Below, piece after piece: positions 17,925 to 25,916 of a DNA stretch of 64,000 nt. The stretch comes from Mucilaginibacter ginsenosidivorans (GTDB taxonomy: Bacteria > Bacteroidota > Bacteroidia > Sphingobacteriales > Sphingobacteriaceae). Each line of letters begins with the position of its first letter. The first letter of the stretch is position 1. A model generated the notes under the pieces. It did not search any database. It was given only the letters and a program-made list of their open reading frames with translations, and was not told where the DNA came from. Both the position numbers and the translations under genes were made by a program. Where the stretch lies: positions 2,852,001 to 2,916,000 of the forward strand of contig NZ_CP042436.1 in the NCBI RefSeq assembly GCF_007971025.1. Reading direction: 5' to 3'.

Positions 17925-18566
17925 ATGGAAACCGAAACCATCCAAATCGCCATTGTAGATGACCACACGCTTTTCCGGAACGGTGTAGCAAGCCTTATGC
18001 GCGAGTTTGATGACTTGCAGGTTGTTTTTGAAGCGGAAAACGGCGTACAGATGCAGGAGGCCCTGGCCAAATATTCTGCCCCGGATGTTATCCTGATGGA
18101 TATTAACATGCCCGTTATGGATGGCTATGAAGCTACGGCCTGGCTAAAGAAGAATCGACCCGACGTAAAAGTTTTGGCGCTCAGCATGTTTGAAGATGAC
18201 CAGGCAGTTATAAAAATGATCAAATGCGGGGCATGCGGTTATGTGCTGAAAGAATCCAAGCCAAGGGACCTACTCGAAGCGATAAAGACCATCCATGCTA
18301 AAGGGGTCTATATCAACGACATGGTCTCCGGTAAGCTGGTCCGTTCGGTCGCTGACGGAGATAACGGTGCCGATATTTCAAAAAAGGAAATGGAATTCCT
18401 TAAATATTGCTGCTCCGAACTTACCTATAAGGAGATAGCTGATAAAATGTTCGTCAGCCCGCGAACAGTTGACAATTACCGGGAAGCTTTATTCCTGAAA
18501 CTAAACCTGAAATCGCGTACCGGGCTGGTGTTGTATGCCATACAAAACCAGTATTTCAAATTCTGA
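17925..18566 (+). CDS. LuxR/NarL-family response regulator
   Basis: A 213-residue protein starting at ATG 17925; a GTG further upstream lies inside the kinase gene. The receiver domain has DD at 12-13, Asp59 in VILMDINMP and the Lys in VLKESKP. The C-terminal LuxR helix-turn-helix includes LTYKEIADKMFVSPRTVDNYR. It is the direct partner of the preceding kinase. The gene ends two bases before the convergent winged-helix gene. Confidence 0.95.
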   Translation: METETIQIAIVDDHTLFRNGVASLMREFDDLQVVFEAENGVQMQEALAKYSAPDVILMDINMPVMDGYEATAWLKKNRPDVKVLALSMFEDDQAVIKMIKCGACGYVLKESKPRDLLEAIKTIHAKGVYINDMVSGKLVRSVADGDNGADISKKEMEFLKYCCSELTYKEIADKMFVSPRTVDNYREALFLKLNLKSRTGLVLYAIQNQYFKF

Positions 18567-18567
18567 A

Positions 18568-19635
18568 TCACTGCACTTTTACGACAGCTTCTTTCAGCCC
18601 CAGGAATTTGGCATATCGTTTAGCTGCGCTGTTAATAGCGGCATAAGCCGGTTTGCTCAGCTGTTTGAAAACAGTAATATTAATAACAGCAGCACTCTTC
18701 TTTAACTCCCGTTTCCAAATGCCTTCTATTTTCCCGTTGACAATAACCGTATGATTAAATATAGTACCGCGCGGATCAGCTTTGTTGATATTCTTCTCAA
18801 GAATGGTCGCGCTGCGGTCCTTATAGCTTACAATATACTCATCATAGTTTGGCAGCAGGTAGGCTTTATTGGATTTGATTGGTTCTATGCCGGATTCAGC
18901 AAACCAATAGCCTTCTTTATTCGCCAATTTGGGCTTTACCATTTCAAGCCCGGCTTTGCAGTCGGCAATGGTCAGACCACTCCACCAGGCAAAGTCCTGT
19001 AAAGTAGCTGGACCGTGGGCTATAAAGTAGCGGCCGGCGATTGTAGCCAGCGCTTCCTCACGATTTATTGCTGCTATTTTCGGTGCACGTTCATCAAGCA
19101 GGGCATAGGTCAGTTGTTTTCCTTCTACGCCGCCGCTGCAAATTAATTGGCACAATTCCATCTCCATCATAATATGCACAAAGCGCTGCTCGTCGGTTTT
19201 TATGCCCGCATTCTTTAATGTATCAATAAGTTGCGTGCGCGCCAGTTGTTTGCCGCCTTCCAATTCCCTGATCAGCGTGTCCGAGCATTTGGAGAAAACC
19301 TTATCATCCAGTTCCAATTGCCGGTGCCTGGTTGCTGCAATAGCCTGCACGCGGGCGGCGGTGAGGTCCAGCATCCACCTGATATCTTCCCTGGCCACAA
19401 AATGCCAGGTTGGGCGCATTACATGTGTTCGCAGGATATCGCCGTTATTAAAAGCCTTTTCAATTATTTTATCAGTCCCACTTATTATCCGCTGACCGAT
19501 AGCCCATTTGGCGCCGTTGTAATCCTGTGCCTGCACGGCCCCAAGCCATTTTACCATATCGGCGGGCCGGGTAAACTGCGGTTCGGCCAGGTGCTGGTTT
19601 TGCAGCCGCAATAAGATAAGGTTCAAATCGGACAT
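18568..19635 (-). CDS. Winged-helix DNA-binding protein, AlkZ-like DNA glycosylase family
   Basis: A 355-residue member of PF06224 (HTH_42), with the conserved block WLGAVQAQDYNGAKWAIGQR near residues 30-50. The QAQ triad corresponds to the Q-x-Q catalytic motif described for AlkZ, which removes bulky or cross-linking adducts from DNA; related proteins carry Q-x-D. Other family blocks are RPTWHFVAREDIRWML, FAWWSGL and the C-terminal VIVNGKIEGIWKRE. It is separated by 7 bases from cbpM, so it may belong to the cbpA-cbpM transcript. Confidence 0.85.
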   Translation of the reverse strand: MSDLNLILLRLQNQHLAEPQFTRPADMVKWLGAVQAQDYNGAKWAIGQRIISGTDKIIEKAFNNGDILRTHVMRPTWHFVAREDIRWMLDLTAARVQAIAATRHRQLELDDKVFSKCSDTLIRELEGGKQLARTQLIDTLKNAGIKTDEQRFVHIMMEMELCQLICSGGVEGKQLTYALLDERAPKIAAINREEALATIAGRYFIAHGPATLQDFAWWSGLTIADCKAGLEMVKPKLANKEGYWFAESGIEPIKSNKAYLLPNYDEYIVSYKDRSATILEKNINKADPRGTIFNHTVIVNGKIEGIWKRELKKSAAVINITVFKQLSKPAYAAINSAAKRYAKFLGLKEAVVKVQ

Positions 19636-19642
19636 AGGCTAT

Positions 19643-19939
19643 TTAATCCTCTTCGTACCGCCGCAAACGGTTGCGTAAGTTTCGCATTTCTTCCTGTATA
19701 CGCTCAACGCGCTGCAACAAATGCGTTATAGCTTCGATACCGGCCAGGTTAATTTCAAGCTCCGTATGCAGCCTGGCCATGCGTTCCAGTTTTTGCAACT
19801 CAGTCTCCGGGATATAGGTTCCTTCGTTTGTCGCCCTTACCTCTATTAAGCCTGCTTCGCTTAACGAATCAATGAATGTGTACTCGATATGATGATAGGT
19901 GCAAAACTCTTTAGCTGCTATTAATCCTTTGGTTGCCAT
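19643..19939 (-). CDS. cbpM: Chaperone modulator CbpM
   Basis: A 98-residue protein. The N-terminal part resembles a MerR-like winged helix (EFCTYHHIEYTFIDSLSEAGLI), followed by EGTYIPETELQKLERMARLH and a long C-terminal helix (LLQRVERIQEEMRNLRNRLRR). CbpM binds the J domain of CbpA and inhibits its co-chaperone and DNA-binding activity. It lies one base after cbpA, the standard order. The charged C-terminal helix and operon placement make the call firm. Confidence 0.92.
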   Translation of the reverse strand: MATKGLIAAKEFCTYHHIEYTFIDSLSEAGLIEVRATNEGTYIPETELQKLERMARLHTELEINLAGIEAITHLLQRVERIQEEMRNLRNRLRRYEED

Positions 19940-19940
19940 A

Positions 19941-20864
19941 CTATTTGGATTTTGATAGTTCAGTGAACAATTCTTTCTGCTTTTCGGTCAGGTTAGTCGG
20001 CATCTGTATATCATAGGTTACCAGCAAGTCGCCTGAGTGCCCTTCGTGTTTGTACACCGGCAAGCCCTTGCCTTTCAGCCGGATGGTGCTGTTGTTCTGC
20101 GTCTCAGGCGCTACCTTGATCTTCACTTTGCCGCTTAATGTATCGATTGTTACTTCGCCACCCAGTATTGCTGTATAAAGGTCGAGTTTGGCGGTGGTGT
20201 AAAGATTTGCTCCCTCTCTTTTAAAGTTTTGATCGGCGGCAACCAGGAAGGTAATATACAGGTCGCCTGTCGGCCCGCCGTTTACGCCCGGCCCGCCATG
20301 CCCTGCAATTTTGATGATCTGCCCGTTCTCAACACCTGCGGGTATCGTAATACGAATGTTTTTCCCGTTAATGGCAAGCGTTTGCTTGTGCGTCTCGCTT
20401 ATATCTTTTAAGGTTAGCTTAAGTTCGGCGTTATAATCTTGCCCGCGATACCTGGCCTGCCTGCCCCCGCTGCGGCCGCCACCGCCGCCAAACATCGACT
20501 GAAAAAAGTCCGAGAAGTCACTACCTCCGCTGAAATCCTCAAAATTCTCAAATCCCTGGCCCTGCCCGGTCCCAAAGCCGCTGTACTGACGGCCGCTTTG
20601 TGCCCGCTGTTGCTGCGCGTATTTCTCGTACTCCTCACCGTGCTGCCAGTTTTCGCCGTATTTATCGTATTTCTTGCGCTTTTCAGGGTCGCTTAAAACC
20701 TCATTGGCTTCATTTATCTGCTGAAACTTTTTGTTCGCTTCGGTATCGTTCGGGTTCAGATCGGGATGGTATTGCCTTGCCAGTTTGCGGTAGGCGGCTT
20801 TTATATCCTTTTCGGTAGCGCTTTTTTCAATACCCAGTATCTTGTAATAATCAATAAAGGCCAT
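19941..20864 (-). CDS. cbpA: DnaJ-class co-chaperone CbpA
   Basis: A 307-residue protein. The J domain (residues 4-70) carries HPD at 33-35. A Gly/Phe-rich linker (~85-135, with [14 protein letters not shown] and [10 protein letters not shown]) follows, then two C-terminal beta domains and a dimer tail. There are no zinc-finger Cys repeats, which separates it from DnaJ and fits CbpA. It stimulates DnaK ATPase and can bind curved DNA. It is the first gene of a likely cbpA-cbpM-glycosylase transcript; a candidate promoter lies at 20932-20962. Confidence 0.93.
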   Translation of the reverse strand: MAFIDYYKILGIEKSATEKDIKAAYRKLARQYHPDLNPNDTEANKKFQQINEANEVLSDPEKRKKYDKYGENWQHGEEYEKYAQQQRAQSGRQYSGFGTGQGQGFENFEDFSGGSDFSDFFQSMFGGGGGRSGGRQARYRGQDYNAELKLTLKDISETHKQTLAINGKNIRITIPAGVENGQIIKIAGHGGPGVNGGPTGDLYITFLVAADQNFKREGANLYTTAKLDLYTAILGGEVTIDTLSGKVKIKVAPETQNNSTIRLKGKGLPVYKHEGHSGDLLVTYDIQMPTNLTEKQKELFTELSKSK

Positions 20865-20931
20865 ATTAGCTGATTAACCCTTGCGGATGTTATAAGTTTT
20901 ATTGATATAAAATTAGCACTAATCGGGGAAA

Positions 20932-20962
20932 CAAAAGTATGACAACCATCATATTCAAAAAT
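20932..20962 (-). promoter_or_regulatory. Candidate promoter of the cbpA transcript
   Basis: On the minus strand a perfect -7 box TACTTTTG (20939-20932) is preceded, 16-18 bases upstream, by TTTG in a T-rich stretch. This fits the Bacteroidota housekeeping promoter. The leader to the ATG at 20864 would be about 60 bases. The rest of the 427-bp gap (20865-21291) holds no gene, only AT-rich DNA and the repeated operator-like words noted separately. Confidence 0.5.
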
Positions 20963-21070
20963 GACAGAAGGGGGTGTCACTTGGGGCGAAAATATCTTTG
21001 GCGGAATAGGCGCGCCATCTAAAATTTCTTTTGGATTTAACCAAAAACACGACGATTTTTGGTTACCTGA

Positions 21071-21263
21071 CCGATCGGTTTATTTATTTAAACGGGTAAT
21101 TTGTATCAGGTAATGTAATTTAAGTATTTGATTATTAGTAATTTATGTAAATTTTATGATATTTATCACTTAGTGTGTTTGTGACACTATTATGATAAAT
21201 CATGTCGAATAAAATCTCACCTTTGCGGCATATTAAACCGGGTAATAATACCAATCGGTTTAT
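21071..21263. promoter_or_regulatory. Two copies of a 13-bp operator-like word
   Basis: CCGATCGGTTTAT (21071-21083) and CCAATCGGTTTAT (21251-21263) differ by one base and lie 180 bp apart before the GIN-domain gene. Each is close to a CGGGTAAT word. The core ACCNATCGGT is nearly palindromic. They could be binding sites of an unidentified regulator. Confidence 0.35.
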
Positions 21264-21291
21264 ATAGAAAATAATTAATATACAAAAGGAA

Positions 21292-21891
21292 ATGAAAACC
21301 AAGATTTTATCCTTAACCCTGTTAGCCGTTGTGTTGGCAGGATTTACCAAAAACACTTACGCCGCTGCTTCGGCCGGTAGTAACTACACAGTTTTGAACG
21401 ATATCAAAGCCATTAATAAGATCGAAGTTCGCGGCAATGTTGAATTGTTTATTTCGGACAACGCCGCCGAAAAAGTAACCGTTTATAATAAATACTATGC
21501 TGAGAGCGCTTTGGTACAAAGCAAAAACGGCGTGTTGCGCATATCATCCTACACTCCTGAAAAACTGGTAGTTTGGGTTAGCTCGGAAAGCCTTCGCTCT
21601 GTTTCGGCATTTGATAACGCTGAGATCAAATCGTTCGGCAAGGTTTCGAAGATCGAATTTAATATCGACCTGCACGATAACGCATCTGCCAAGTTAGATT
21701 TTGATGCATATAGCGCCAATGTAACACTGAGAGACAACGCAACTATCGAACTGAGCGGTACTGTCGAGGAGTTTGGCGTAAACCGTACCCTGGGTTCCAT
21801 GGTGATCAACAAGGGCCTTTCGGTTGCTCATAACAACGAAAACAAAATTGTCGGTCAGGCAGGTAAAGTTGCACTGGCAGGCCTTGAATAA
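21292..21891 (+). CDS. GIN-domain (DUF2807) secreted protein
   Basis: A 199-residue protein with a signal peptide (residues ~1-25, ending YAA). Short repeated beta strands of the head GIN domain follow: INKIEVRGNVELFISD, VSAFDNAEIKSFGKV, DLHDNASAKLDFDAYSANVTLRDNATIELSGTV. The repeating D/N-A-x pattern fits a right-handed beta-helix. GIN proteins are abundant in the Bacteroidota envelope, and their role is unknown. It is monocistronic, with a strong terminator at 21932. Confidence 0.85.
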   Translation: MKTKILSLTLLAVVLAGFTKNTYAAASAGSNYTVLNDIKAINKIEVRGNVELFISDNAAEKVTVYNKYYAESALVQSKNGVLRISSYTPEKLVVWVSSESLRSVSAFDNAEIKSFGKVSKIEFNIDLHDNASAKLDFDAYSANVTLRDNATIELSGTVEEFGVNRTLGSMVINKGLSVAHNNENKIVGQAGKVALAGLE

Positions 21892-21931
21892 GAATTTTTC
21901 ATAATAGGTTTAGGTTTACATAGTGTTAGGG

Positions 21932-21961
21932 GCCGTCCGCAATTGCGGACGGCTTTTTTTT
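21932..21961 (+). terminator. Rho-independent terminator after the GIN gene
   Basis: GCCGTCCGC (from 21932) pairs with GCGGACGGC (to 21953) around AATT, followed by eight T residues to 21961. The perfect GC-rich stem with a T tract is unambiguous. The T tract runs into the next gene's promoter. Confidence 0.95.
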
Positions 21962-21962
21962 G

Positions 21963-21994
21963 TTGGCGATATAGTCGCCCGGTTGTATCTTTAG
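21963..21994 (+). promoter_or_regulatory. Promoter of the cupin gene
   Basis: TTG at 21963-21965 and TATCTTTA at 21986-21993 are 20 bases apart, close to the Bacteroidota -33 TTG / -7 TAnnTTTG consensus (last base differs). The ATG at 22014 gives a leader of roughly 15 bases. Confidence 0.55.
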
Positions 21995-22013
21995 ACACTC
22001 ATTAAAACCTACT

Positions 22014-22349
22014 ATGGACACCACCATTTTCAAGTATTTCGCCGACATCCCGGTTAAAGAAGTAGCGCCCGGATACTTCTCCAAACTCATACATACGGAT
22101 AATAACACCATCAATTTCATCGAAGTAGCTGCCGGTCGCGCTGTGCCTCGTCACAAGCATCTTCATCAGCAGTATACTTTTGTGCTCGAAGGGCAATTCG
22201 AGCTAACAGTAAATGATGTTCCCCAGGTACTCGACCCCGGCATGTATGCGCTGATACCTTCAGAGGCTTACCATAGCGGCGTGGCCGTTACCGATTGTAA
22301 ACTGCTGGATGTTTTTAGCCCGGTACGCGAGGATTACAGGCAGTTGTAA
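22014..22349 (+). CDS. Small cupin-domain protein
   Basis: A 111-residue single-domain cupin. The metal-binding motif 1 reads PRHKHLHQQYTFVLEGQFEL (His at about 47, 49 and 51, with a Gln in the place often held by Glu). Motif 2 is PSEAYHSGVAV. Small cupins of this kind bind a metal and act as dioxygenases, isomerases or ligand sensors; the substrate is not visible. It is probably transcribed alone from the promoter just upstream. Confidence 0.88.
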   Translation: MDTTIFKYFADIPVKEVAPGYFSKLIHTDNNTINFIEVAAGRAVPRHKHLHQQYTFVLEGQFELTVNDVPQVLDPGMYALIPSEAYHSGVAVTDCKLLDVFSPVREDYRQL

Positions 22350-22389
22350 AAGCATTTGAAGCCTGATCAAAACAAATTCAATTATAGTT

Positions 22390-23442
22390 ATGAAAATCAG
22401 ACTCACAACCGCACTCTTTCTATCGGTCATTCTATGTGCAGGGGCAATTAAGCTACCCGTTGCAAAGACTATTGGCATGGGATACCAGCCGCAGATCAGT
22501 ACGGATGTTAAGGGGGTTATAAGAGTTGTATTCGGCCGGAATGATAATATATTTTGTGCTACCTCGACTGATAAGGGCGCATCATTTTCGACCTCTGTAC
22601 TTGTCGGTCATGTTGCCCAGATGCACCTGGGTATGGCAAGAGGGCCCCAACTGGCGAGTTCGGCACGATATAGTGTTGTTACTGCGATGGATAAAAAGGG
22701 GGATATTCACTATTTCGTACTCGATCATCAAAAAGGTAAGTGGCAGGACATGGGTTTTGTTAATGATACCAGGTCCTCGGCTCCCGAAGGGTTAATGAAC
22801 ATTGCCTGTGATAGTCAGGATAACTTTTATGCTACTTGGCTGGATATAAGGCTTAACAAAAGGAATAATATTTATTTTTCGGCAATGGTGGCCGGGAAAG
22901 GCAGCTGGCTTAAAAATAAGCTGATTTATCGCTCTCCCGACGGGCATGTTTGCGAATGCTGCCGCCCTTCGATAGCGGTTAAGGGATCAAATATCGCCGT
23001 CATGTTCAGAAACTGGCTCGACGGCTCGCGCGACCTGTATTTAGTTACCTCAGACAATAAGGGCCTGGCCTTCGGTAACGCGGCAAAACTTGGAAAAGGC
23101 ACCTGGCAACTCAATGCCTGCCCAATGGATGGTGGAGGGTTGACCTTTAATGCCGATAACACCATTAACACCACATGGCAAAGGCAAGGGATGGTATACT
23201 ACTGTAAACCAGGCACTACGGAGAAAGAAGTTGGCAAAGGCAGGGACTGTAGCATCATTTCTGACAATGGCCAGACTATAGTTGCCCTAACTACCGGTGA
23301 CGAAATAAAGTACCGGAACATACAAACTGCTGCCGAAACAACTGTAGGCAAGGGAAGCTACCTGAAAACCATGGTATTGGTCGGGAATAAAGTGTTATGT
23401 ATTTGGGAAAACGATAAACATATTGAAACCAAAATTTTATAA
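22390..23442 (+). CDS. Secreted sialidase-like beta-propeller protein
   Basis: A 350-residue protein with a signal peptide (1-18). Repeated blades contain Asp-box-like segments such as STDKGASFS and TSDNKGLAFG. FYATWLDIRLNKRNNIYFS and a CECCRPSIAV cluster of three Cys lie near residues 178-182. The fold fits exo-alpha-sialidase-like propellers, but the Arg triad of true sialidases cannot be confirmed, so it is best read as a propeller of unknown substrate. It lies 27 bases before the CPBP protease gene. Confidence 0.75.
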   Translation: MKIRLTTALFLSVILCAGAIKLPVAKTIGMGYQPQISTDVKGVIRVVFGRNDNIFCATSTDKGASFSTSVLVGHVAQMHLGMARGPQLASSARYSVVTAMDKKGDIHYFVLDHQKGKWQDMGFVNDTRSSAPEGLMNIACDSQDNFYATWLDIRLNKRNNIYFSAMVAGKGSWLKNKLIYRSPDGHVCECCRPSIAVKGSNIAVMFRNWLDGSRDLYLVTSDNKGLAFGNAAKLGKGTWQLNACPMDGGGLTFNADNTINTTWQRQGMVYYCKPGTTEKEVGKGRDCSIISDNGQTIVALTTGDEIKYRNIQTAAETTVGKGSYLKTMVLVGNKVLCIWENDKHIETKIL

Positions 23443-23469
23443 AAAGACCGTTTATATCTGCCAGTAGTG

Positions 23470-24126
23470 ATGAAAGGTAAGAATAACAATCTGCGGATTA
23501 TTCTTGATGTCCTTTTAATTGCATTTGTAATGCTGTTCCCGCATTACGGGCATTTGCCCATGTACGCCTATCCTTTTGTGGTGCTGGGAGTGATTTGGGT
23601 GTACCTCAATTTTAACGGCGAAAGTTTTACCGCTATCGGTTTCCGGTTTGCTGATCTGAAATGGCGCGCTTTTTACGTAGGTGGAGCCATAGGGGTAATC
23701 TATGCCGTATTCCATTTTTATTTGCTGGGCCCTTTTCTAACGCATTTAGGATTCAGGCACTCAAATCTGTCCGATTTCGCCTACCTGAAACATAATGTAG
23801 CTAAATACCTGTTATTGATAGTGCTGGCCTCGGTTTTGGTGATACCGTATGAGGAGATCGCTTTTCGCGGTTTTGTGCTGAACCGCCTGAAGACCATATT
23901 CGGCGATAAAGGCACGGTACTTTCCGTCAGCGGTATCCTGTCTGCTGTACTGTTCGCCCTGTATCACATACAGGAAGGCTGGGGCGCAGTGGTGGCGATA
24001 TTTGTATTTGCGCTGGTAATCACAGCGGTTTACCGGTACTTTAAAAGCAACCTTTGGTATGCCATCTTCTTCCATATTACCTACGATATTTTTATGCTGA
24101 CGATGATATTGCTGGGCAAAATGTGA
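23470..24126 (+). CDS. CPBP-family intramembrane metalloprotease
   Basis: A 218-residue membrane protein, from ATG 23470 (a GTG three bases upstream is the alternative). It has about seven helices. The three CAAX-protease/Abi motifs are present: EEIAFRGFVL (EExxxR) near 130, FALYHIQ near 160 and the HITYDIFM His near 205. Such enzymes cleave prenylated or membrane peptides, or give self-immunity to bacteriocins. No bacteriocin gene is adjacent. It is likely co-transcribed with the propeller gene. Confidence 0.9.
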   Translation: MKGKNNNLRIILDVLLIAFVMLFPHYGHLPMYAYPFVVLGVIWVYLNFNGESFTAIGFRFADLKWRAFYVGGAIGVIYAVFHFYLLGPFLTHLGFRHSNLSDFAYLKHNVAKYLLLIVLASVLVIPYEEIAFRGFVLNRLKTIFGDKGTVLSVSGILSAVLFALYHIQEGWGAVVAIFVFALVITAVYRYFKSNLWYAIFFHITYDIFMLTMILLGKM

Positions 24127-24196
24127 GCGCACAAAAGCCCCTGCTGTCCGGGTCTTTCAGCTGAACTTAGGGAAAGCCCGATGATAGGATAAAATG

Positions 24197-24988
24197 CTAA
24201 CTCGCCAGCAAATGCCTGTAGCTGCGTCCTATCGGTATGGTTTCGTTATTGATTAGCACCAGTTTATTGCCCTGCAGGTGTTTTATTTTGCTGTTGGCCA
24301 CCATGTACGATTTATGCGCACGTACGAAATGTTTCGGCGGGAACAGTTCCTCCACAATTTTAAGTGATCCTTTTACAATGATCTTACCTTCGGTGGTATA
24401 GATGATCGAATAATCCTTTAATCCCCGGATGTAATAAATAGAATCGAGCGGGGTCTTGATCTTTTTGGTTCCTGACTTCAGGAAAATATAGTCAGTGTCT
24501 TTGTGACTAGTGATCACGATGGAGGCCTCGCGCTTCAACTCCTCCTGCAAGTGCTTCAGTTGCTGTCGCTGCTCATACCAATCTATACTCAATTTAAAAG
24601 CGACTGTTACGGCTAAATACCAGGCAGTGGTTAACAGGTTAAACGGAACAGATGCCCGGAAACTTTTATAGGTCCTCCAGCTCAACACCTCACCGTACAG
24701 GTAAAAATCGTACAAGCTTTGCAAACCCACATAGGCAGCAATGGATAGCAGTAACAAAGCAAAATAGGCTGCATATTTTCGTGCCGAAAAGTATTTGGGG
24801 ATAAGGTAAAAGATATGAAAATACGATAACGATATAATAAGCGCTAACCTGACTACCGTGCACTCGGCAAAGTGGCCCAGCCCGGCTTTTAATATCAGGT
24901 AACGCCGGTCGTACAGGAATATCATAGTGATAATGATCCAGAAAGCCAGGTGAAGCAATTTTTTAACGGTTGGCCATTTCAGGTTCAT
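24197..24988 (-). CDS. Membrane-anchored LytTR transcription regulator
   Basis: A 263-residue protein. Four membrane helices (residues ~10-27, 42-62, 70-92 and 115-135) resemble the membrane part of a LytS kinase. A short coiled coil (YEQRQQLKHLQEELKRE) then leads straight into a LytTR domain (~160-263: YIFLKSGTKKI, YYIRGLKDYSIIY, FVRAHKSYMVANSKI). There is no kinase or receiver domain, so it appears to be a one-component regulator that reads the membrane directly. It is divergent from the YceI gene; tandem LytTR-type half-sites fill the shared 199-bp region. Confidence 0.9.
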   Translation of the reverse strand: MNLKWPTVKKLLHLAFWIIITMIFLYDRRYLILKAGLGHFAECTVVRLALIISLSYFHIFYLIPKYFSARKYAAYFALLLLSIAAYVGLQSLYDFYLYGEVLSWRTYKSFRASVPFNLLTTAWYLAVTVAFKLSIDWYEQRQQLKHLQEELKREASIVITSHKDTDYIFLKSGTKKIKTPLDSIYYIRGLKDYSIIYTTEGKIIVKGSLKIVEELFPPKHFVRAHKSYMVANSKIKHLQGNKLVLINNETIPIGRSYRHLLAS

Positions 24989-25035
24989 AAGAGAATTTTT
25001 TCTGCAATGATCAGTATAAAACAGACAAACGGCTA

Positions 25036-25070
25036 ATTGAATAGACCAACATCCGATTTAATAGACGAAC
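25036..25070 (-). promoter_or_regulatory. Tandem LytTR-type operator, minus-strand pair
   Basis: On the minus strand GTTCGTCTATTAAAT and GTTGGTCTATTCAAT start 20 bases apart (plus-strand AATAGA words at 25040 and 25060). Direct half-sites two helical turns apart are the known LytTR layout. The pair lies 50-80 bases before the membrane LytTR gene and suggests autoregulation. Confidence 0.6.
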
Positions 25071-25096
25071 GCCAAGGAGCATATCCATAACTGAAT

Positions 25097-25131
25097 ATAC
25101 ATCTATTAATTGAGGGTTTGGTCTACTTTAT
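25097..25131 (+). promoter_or_regulatory. Tandem LytTR-type operator, plus-strand pair
   Basis: TCTATTAAT (from 25102) and TCTACTTTA (from 25122) are 20 bases apart on the plus strand, a mirror image of the pair at 25036-25070. The second is preceded by TTTGG, as in the GTTGG of the other pair. A -7-like TAATCTTG follows at 25155-25162. The arrangement fits activation of the YceI gene. Confidence 0.55.
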
Positions 25132-25187
25132 TTTAAATCGCCGGAGGCGCTGCCTAATCTTGTCCCGGAATTTTAAAACGAATCATC

Positions 25188-25814
25188 ATGAAAACATTAT
25201 TCATTTCCCTGCTCATCCTCGGTAGCGCCCTGGGTAGCAAACCAACCAACCCGGCAACAGGTGCCGGAGGTGTAAGCGTATTAAAAGTTGATCCTGCAAC
25301 GAGCACAATTAACTGGAAGGCAGAAAAGGCGACCGGCTCCCATGCCGGCACAGTCGCGATTAAGTCTGGCACACTCACCATGTACTGCGGACAACTTGCT
25401 AAAGGAACGGTGCTGATAGACATGAGCGCCGTGTCGGTAACCGACCTGGCGGCGCCCGACAAGCAAAAGCTCGAAAATAATTTGAGGGGCGATAATTTCT
25501 TTGACACAGAAAAATTTCCGGAGGCCAGGCTTGAGATAGTTTCGGTTGATCACAGATCGGAGAAGCTGCATCATTTCGTCACTGTTCTCGGCAATATCAC
25601 CTTGCATGGTATCACCAAACAAATAGTTTTTACAGCAGATGTTGCCAAAAGCAATTATAACGATTTCGCAGGGCAAGCTGATATTACGCTCAACCGTAAA
25701 GATTTCGGCGTGGCCACCAACAACATTAAATATAACACCTTTATTTATAAAGATATCCGGTTGCATGTTGCAATCCAGGCTAACAAAACAGACGAGCAGG
25801 TAACTTCGTTGTGA
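25188..25814 (+). CDS. YceI-like lipocalin-fold periplasmic protein
   Basis: A 208-residue protein with a signal peptide (about 1-16). The YceI domain follows: VDPATSTINWKAEKATGSHAGTVAIKSG, then DFFDTEKFPEARLEIV, GNITLHGITKQIVFTADV and LNRKDFGV. YceI proteins form a long beta-barrel that binds polyprenoid or other hydrophobic ligands in the periplasm. It is divergent from a membrane-anchored LytTR regulator, which is the likely controller through the paired half-sites upstream. Confidence 0.92.
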   Translation: MKTLFISLLILGSALGSKPTNPATGAGGVSVLKVDPATSTINWKAEKATGSHAGTVAIKSGTLTMYCGQLAKGTVLIDMSAVSVTDLAAPDKQKLENNLRGDNFFDTEKFPEARLEIVSVDHRSEKLHHFVTVLGNITLHGITKQIVFTADVAKSNYNDFAGQADITLNRKDFGVATNNIKYNTFIYKDIRLHVAIQANKTDEQVTSL

Positions 25815-25880
25815 GTTTGTTTCAAAAAAGTCCCTCTCATCCCGGGAGGGACTTAAATATAAAACACGCTTCTGACAAAA

Positions 25881-25912
25881 TTTGCTCCATTCCCTGCAAA
25901 CATTTAGGTTTG
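25881..25912 (+). promoter_or_regulatory. Promoter giving a probably leaderless GNAT transcript
   Basis: TTTG at 25881-25884 and TAGGTTTG at 25905-25912 are perfect -33 and -7 boxes with 20-base spacing. Transcription should start about 4-8 bases after the box, at or beside the ATG at 25917. Confidence 0.65.
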
Positions 25913-25916
25913 CGCC

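Noticed and set aside
22390..23442. True sialidase
   Set aside because: Propeller repeats are present but the catalytic Arg triad and Tyr/Glu could not be confirmed.
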